Source: Victivallales bacterium (GTDB lineage Bacteria; Verrucomicrobiota; Lentisphaeria; Victivallales; UBA1829). From it: a DNA stretch of 10,897 nt. Positions 8,064 to 10,897 of the stretch are shown here, piece by piece. Below the pieces are notes generated by a model that made no database searches, was not told the DNA's origin, and saw only the letters and a list, made by a program, of their open reading frames with translations. The DNA lies in contig JAEEQO010000085.1 of NCBI GenBank assembly GCA_016285335.1, positions 1-10,897 of the forward strand, written 5' to 3'. Every line of letters starts with the position of its first letter. Within the stretch, counting starts at the first letter, position 1. The position numbers were made by a program, and so were the translations under genes.

Positions 8064-8336
8064 ATTCGTAAAGTTTGTTCAGGTGAAAGGATACGCCATC
8101 TTTCCCCGATGAGGCGGCACAGCGTCTTTCCCCGAACTTGTGCTCATCAATGACGGAGCCCGCGCGGTCTTTCTCGAAAAAGCTTTCTGCAGGTAATTCC
8201 GCCAGGAAGTCCTTCTCTTCCTGGAACCGCGACCGGACAGCACCGCACCTGAGATGCGCCTATGCTCCATGAAGCCCCATTCGGACGAATCAACATAACA
8301 AACAGCCCATGACAACAAAACGGGCGGAGGTACAAC

Positions 8337-9248
8337 ATGAAGAACTTATTGAAAGCGGCATCAATCCTGAGCGTGGCGCTACTGTCCGCATGTGCAACAG
8401 TCTCATCCGACGGCGACGACCCGTCGAAGGATTACGCCTGGGCACAGGCGACCGTGGAAGCCGCGGAGCCCGGCAACCTGTCCGGCATCACGCCGTACGG
8501 GAAATTCCAGCGCTACACCTACTTTTCGCGCACGGCAGGCCGTGACACAAACCTGAACGTCCTGCTGCCGCCCGATTATTCGAAGGACAAACAGTATCCT
8601 GTGGTCTACATCCTGCACGGATATACCGACGACGAGACCTGGATGGCACGCGATGTCGTCGGCATCCCGCAAATGCTGACGCAGCTCTACGCGGACGGGA
8701 AGGCGAAAGAAATGATCGTGGTCCTGACCTATAACTTCACGAACAAGGAACATGCGCGTGTCAACGGACTTGACATGATGACCGCCATCCGCGGCTACGA
8801 CGATTTCATCGACGACATGGTCACCGACGTGATGCCGTTCGTCGAAAAGACATTCTCCGTGAAGAAAGGCCGCAAAAACGCCGCGATCACGGGCTTCTCC
8901 ATGGGCGGCCGCGAAGCCATGTTCATCGCGTTCCGTCACCCGGAACTTTTCGGCTATGTCGGCGCGGTCGCCCCCGCACCCGGACTTGTTCCCGTGCCGA
9001 ATTCACCCATGCATCCCGGCCAGATGAAGCCGGAGGAAATGAAGTTCCCGGCGGAATACACCCCGAAATTCTTCCTGATTAGCGCGGGAGGCAATGACAA
9101 TGCGGTTCGCAATACACCGTCGGACTACAGCAAGATTCTGACCGACAACGGCATGGATCATATTTTCAGCCTGACGCCCGGCACGGGTCACGACCCCTCG
9201 AGTGTCAAGCCGCATCTGTACAAGTTTTTCCAGATCGTCTTCCAGTAA
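8337..9248 (+). CDS. CE1/esterase D-type secreted lipoprotein esterase
   Basis: The 303-residue protein is a lipoprotein alpha/beta-hydrolase of the putative esterase family (PF00756, carbohydrate esterase family 1), which includes feruloyl and acetylxylan esterases that strip ester groups from hemicellulose. The signal peptide (1-18) ends in the lipobox LSAC with Cys19, so the mature protein is membrane-anchored outside the cytoplasm. In order: the early strand RYTYFSRTAGRDTNLNVLLP (59-78), the oxyanion region VVYILHGYTDDETWM (89-103), the nucleophile elbow GFSMGG with Ser188, likely Asp254 in SAGGNDNAV, and His285 in GTGHD. These form a plausible Ser-Asp-His triad. GGAGG lies 6 nt before the ATG. 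The exact substrate cannot be read from the sequence; the nearby GH43-like lipoprotein suggests xylan or arabinoxylan side-chain removal. Confidence 0.9.
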   Translation: MKNLLKAASILSVALLSACATVSSDGDDPSKDYAWAQATVEAAEPGNLSGITPYGKFQRYTYFSRTAGRDTNLNVLLPPDYSKDKQYPVVYILHGYTDDETWMARDVVGIPQMLTQLYADGKAKEMIVVLTYNFTNKEHARVNGLDMMTAIRGYDDFIDDMVTDVMPFVEKTFSVKKGRKNAAITGFSMGGREAMFIAFRHPELFGYVGAVAPAPGLVPVPNSPMHPGQMKPEEMKFPAEYTPKFFLISAGGNDNAVRNTPSDYSKILTDNGMDHIFSLTPGTGHDPSSVKPHLYKFFQIVFQ

Positions 9249-9270
9249 CACCCGCGATCTGTTTTTACCG

Positions 9271-9290
9271 CCTCCGGCATCCGCCGGGGG
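9271..9290 (+). terminator. Stem-loop after the esterase gene
   Basis: CCTCCGGC (9271-9278) pairs with GCCGGGGG (9283-9290), 8 bp with one G-T pair and an ATCC loop, 22 nt after the esterase stop. No T-run follows, so it is a likely transcript end or 3' stabiliser rather than a classical terminator. The remaining 130 nt up to the next promoter hold nothing recognisable. Confidence 0.45.
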
Positions 9291-9421
9291 CAATCTTGCC
9301 GCGATATTTTGGACTGCCTCATAGCGAAAAAGAACTACAATCCCGCTTCATTTTATCCTAACGAAAGGAGAGTGGTCCCGGATAAAGCGTCATAAATTTC
9401 TATATTTTTTCGGAATCAGGC

Positions 9422-9449
9422 TTGACATCCGATCAATGTCTGCTATAGT
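9422..9449 (+). promoter_or_regulatory. Strong promoter of the nuclease gene
   Basis: Perfect -35 TTGACA (9422-9427), a 16-nt spacer and TATAGT (9444-9449). The 10-mer CTATAGTATC around the -10 also occurs at the H1-like promoter on the other strand. Transcription would start near 9456 with a leader of about 90 nt containing a small GTCCC/GGGAC hairpin (9493-9505). The start codon at 9546 has no Shine-Dalgarno. Confidence 0.75.
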
Positions 9450-9545
9450 ATCCATAATTATTTACACCTGTCACGTCAATCAAAACAGTTCAGTCCCAAG
9501 GGGACAGGGCAAAACGCTAAAATAAAACTCAACCAAATTCCTTCA

Positions 9546-10430
9546 ATGAGCAAAAGACAAGAACTTCTCAGACGGATTGAGGCCTTGGAATTGTCCAAGA
9601 CGCTGATTGAAGACGAAATCACCCTGGCGAAGGCATCGCTTAAGCAGATTGAGCACAAAATTGATTCCATTTGGCAGGAAAATCCCTATGTCCAGGACAG
9701 AACCACCAAACGGCTTGCCGAGTATTTTCGCACTTTGGGCTATTCCATTGTCAGTTTGCTGACGAAGGCGCCCGACAAAGATCTCAGGTATGCTATATCC
9801 AAGCAGATTTGGAACGGGAAAAGCATCATGCTTCCCTTCCTTAAAGACCTGCACCAGTCGGGCTCGAAAGAGTTTGAATACTCCATTGGCGAGCTGTCCG
9901 GCACGGACAAGACCGACCTGCTGAACCTCTGTAAGAACATGCAGGACAGTGAATGGATCGAATACAGCAAAGTCAAGGATGTTCTTCATGTCAAAGCTTT
10001 TCCCAAGAAACTAAAGAACTTTGAATGTGGCGGCTGGGCCGAGGAGGCCACCCGCTATCTCATTCAGAAAGTCCTGATAGACTATTCCAACGAGCACAAA
10101 AACAGGTTTAAGTATCGTGTTTTCTGGGATGTCAAGCTGAAGCTGCTGGATTCCGAAAAGGACAACCTTAACGACATGCAGCTGGACATCATTGCTCAGA
10201 TTAACGACCGATTCTATGTCTTCGAGACAAAGTCGGGGGTGCTCGGAATACAGAAATGGGTAGAAAGAGCTGAAATCTTCAACCAGAACGGCAATCGGTT
10301 CCTGACCTGCTGTATAGATTCCTCGGTCAATCCAAAACTCTTCCAGCCTTATCGTTTGCTTTCGCTTGAACGTCTTGAAAAACAACTTATTGAGCTGCTG
10401 GACAAGGATTTCCCGCCAGCCATGTCTTGA
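9546..10430 (+). CDS. Coiled-coil protein with Card1/Can2-like PD-(D/E)xK nuclease domain
   Basis: The 294-residue protein has three parts. Residues 1-45 form an amphipathic coiled coil (LLRRIEALELSKTLIEDEI...). Residues 80-150 look like a winged helix: helices to LLNLCKNMQDSEW (125-137), then a beta hairpin (EYSKVKDVLHVK). Residues 160-290 match the restriction-like nuclease fold: GGWAEEATRYLIQ (162-174, Glu166/167), MQLD with Asp214, then FYVFETKSG with Glu227 and Lys229 (ExK), and KWVERAEIFNQ. This order, GGW-(L/A)EE, (E/Q)-(L/I)D, E-x-K-(S/T)G, is that of the nuclease half of Card1/Can2 proteins (DUF1887), which CRISPR type III systems switch on with cyclic oligoadenylate. No CARF domain is visible and no CRISPR genes are nearby. 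There is no signal peptide. The lower G+C (about half) suggests transfer. Role in DNA/RNA cleavage, perhaps defence, is inferred; the family match is from memory. Confidence 0.7.
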   Translation: MSKRQELLRRIEALELSKTLIEDEITLAKASLKQIEHKIDSIWQENPYVQDRTTKRLAEYFRTLGYSIVSLLTKAPDKDLRYAISKQIWNGKSIMLPFLKDLHQSGSKEFEYSIGELSGTDKTDLLNLCKNMQDSEWIEYSKVKDVLHVKAFPKKLKNFECGGWAEEATRYLIQKVLIDYSNEHKNRFKYRVFWDVKLKLLDSEKDNLNDMQLDIIAQINDRFYVFETKSGVLGIQKWVERAEIFNQNGNRFLTCCIDSSVNPKLFQPYRLLSLERLEKQLIELLDKDFPPAMS

Positions 10431-10453
10431 TTGCATAGGAAGGAAAGACAACT

Positions 10454-10897
10454 ATGTCCATGAGAAAAACGTTTTGTTCCGTAAAACCTGTCCCGATCCT
10501 GCTGGCATTGGCGTGTGCCGCCGCATTTTTCACCTCGTGTGCGACGGATTCCGGGAATGCGGTATCGCGAAATGCACAGGGATTGCAGCTTCCGCAGGAA
10601 AAGAATCCGGATCTCCTGGATGCGGGCAAGCGCAAGGCAATCGCGGAAGAGGCTCTGGCGAAAATCGACAGCCAGTTCCCGGGACTTGGTCAAGTCCGCA
10701 CAACACCTTTGAATCAGCTGAGGATCCGCGACATCTGCATCCTGCCGAATGATGACGGGCTGTATTACCTTGTGGCATCCGGCGGCGTCCGCACGGCGGA
10801 TGGGCGATTCGGGCGTGGATTCGTGACGTATGTCAGCGAAGACCTGGAACAGTGGCGCGGCCCTTATCCGGCATTCATACCGAAGGAGGGGACGTTC
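10454..10897 (+). CDS. GH43-like lipoprotein, N-terminal part, cut by window edge
   Basis: The first 148 codons are present; the frame is open at the edge. A signal peptide with a hydrophobic core (14-26) ends in the lipobox-like FTSC with Cys29, so the protein is probably lipid-anchored and extracytoplasmic. After a helical linker (about 48-75), residues 88-135 look like the first blade of a five-bladed beta-propeller of the glycoside hydrolase 43 type: RIRDICILPNDDGLYYLVAS (90-109), with Asp93 as candidate general base, and TYVSEDLEQWRGPYPAF (about 125-141), the usual 'vy.S.DL..W.gP' element. GH43 enzymes act on arabinan, xylan and related chains; specificity cannot be read from this part. 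AAGGAAAG lies 7 nt before ATG 10454, favouring it over the ATG at 10460. It starts 23 nt after the nuclease gene and may share its transcript. Confidence 0.75.
   Translation, partial: MSMRKTFCSVKPVPILLALACAAAFFTSCATDSGNAVSRNAQGLQLPQEKNPDLLDAGKRKAIAEEALAKIDSQFPGLGQVRTTPLNQLRIRDICILPNDDGLYYLVASGGVRTADGRFGRGFVTYVSEDLEQWRGPYPAFIPKEGTF

Noticed and set aside
9362..9396. AAAGGAGA followed by a GTG and a seven-codon frame ending TAA before the nuclease promoter
   Set aside because: Too short, lies upstream of the promoter of the next gene, and has no supporting context; treated as chance.
9543..9989. A 148-codon minus-strand frame opposite the nuclease gene
   Set aside because: The plus-strand frame has a promoter, a domain architecture and nuclease motifs; the minus frame has none.

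Overview
The window looks like a bacterial chromosome segment of high G+C content (coding regions on the left are visibly above 60% G+C). It carries central metabolism, cell-shape genes, a histone H1-like protein with a Pro/Ala/Lys tail, and secreted carbohydrate-active lipoproteins. An anaerobic, probably gut- or sediment-dwelling member of the PVC group (Lentisphaerae/Kiritimatiellota/Verrucomicrobia type) would fit: pyruvate:ferredoxin oxidoreductase points to anaerobic metabolism, and H1-like Ala/Lys/Pro tails plus esterase and GH43-like lipoproteins are common there. This placement is inference and not certain. No rRNA, tRNA or CRISPR array was seen.

Left part (1-7552): every gene is on the minus strand. 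In transcription order (right to left) they are transketolase (5567-7552); the cell-elongation cluster mreC-mreD-mrdA (5334 down to 2155, with gaps of 19 nt and a 1-nt overlap); a 207-residue H1-like protein (1256-1879) with its own promoter and a long leader; and the N-terminal third of pyruvate:ferredoxin oxidoreductase (997 down to the window edge), also with its own near-consensus promoter. The gaps hold strong stem-loops and a duplicated 21-bp palindromic element.

Middle (7553-8336): a gene-poor stretch. It holds the transketolase promoter, possible remains of one or two decayed minus-strand genes, and a strong plus-strand promoter whose long leader (about 270 nt) leads to the esterase.

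Right part (8337-10897): plus-strand genes. A CE1-type esterase lipoprotein (8337-9248) comes first. Next is a lower-G+C gene (9546-10430) with its own promoter. It encodes a protein with an N-terminal coiled coil, a possible winged helix and a C-terminal PD-(D/E)xK nuclease domain resembling the Card1/Can2 (DUF1887) nucleases, but no visible CARF domain. Last, 23 nt downstream and cut by the window edge, is a GH43-like lipoprotein. The esterase and GH43-like protein suggest hydrolysis of plant hemicellulose outside the cytoplasm. The nuclease gene between them looks like an accessory, probably defence-related insertion and is the most interesting item here.
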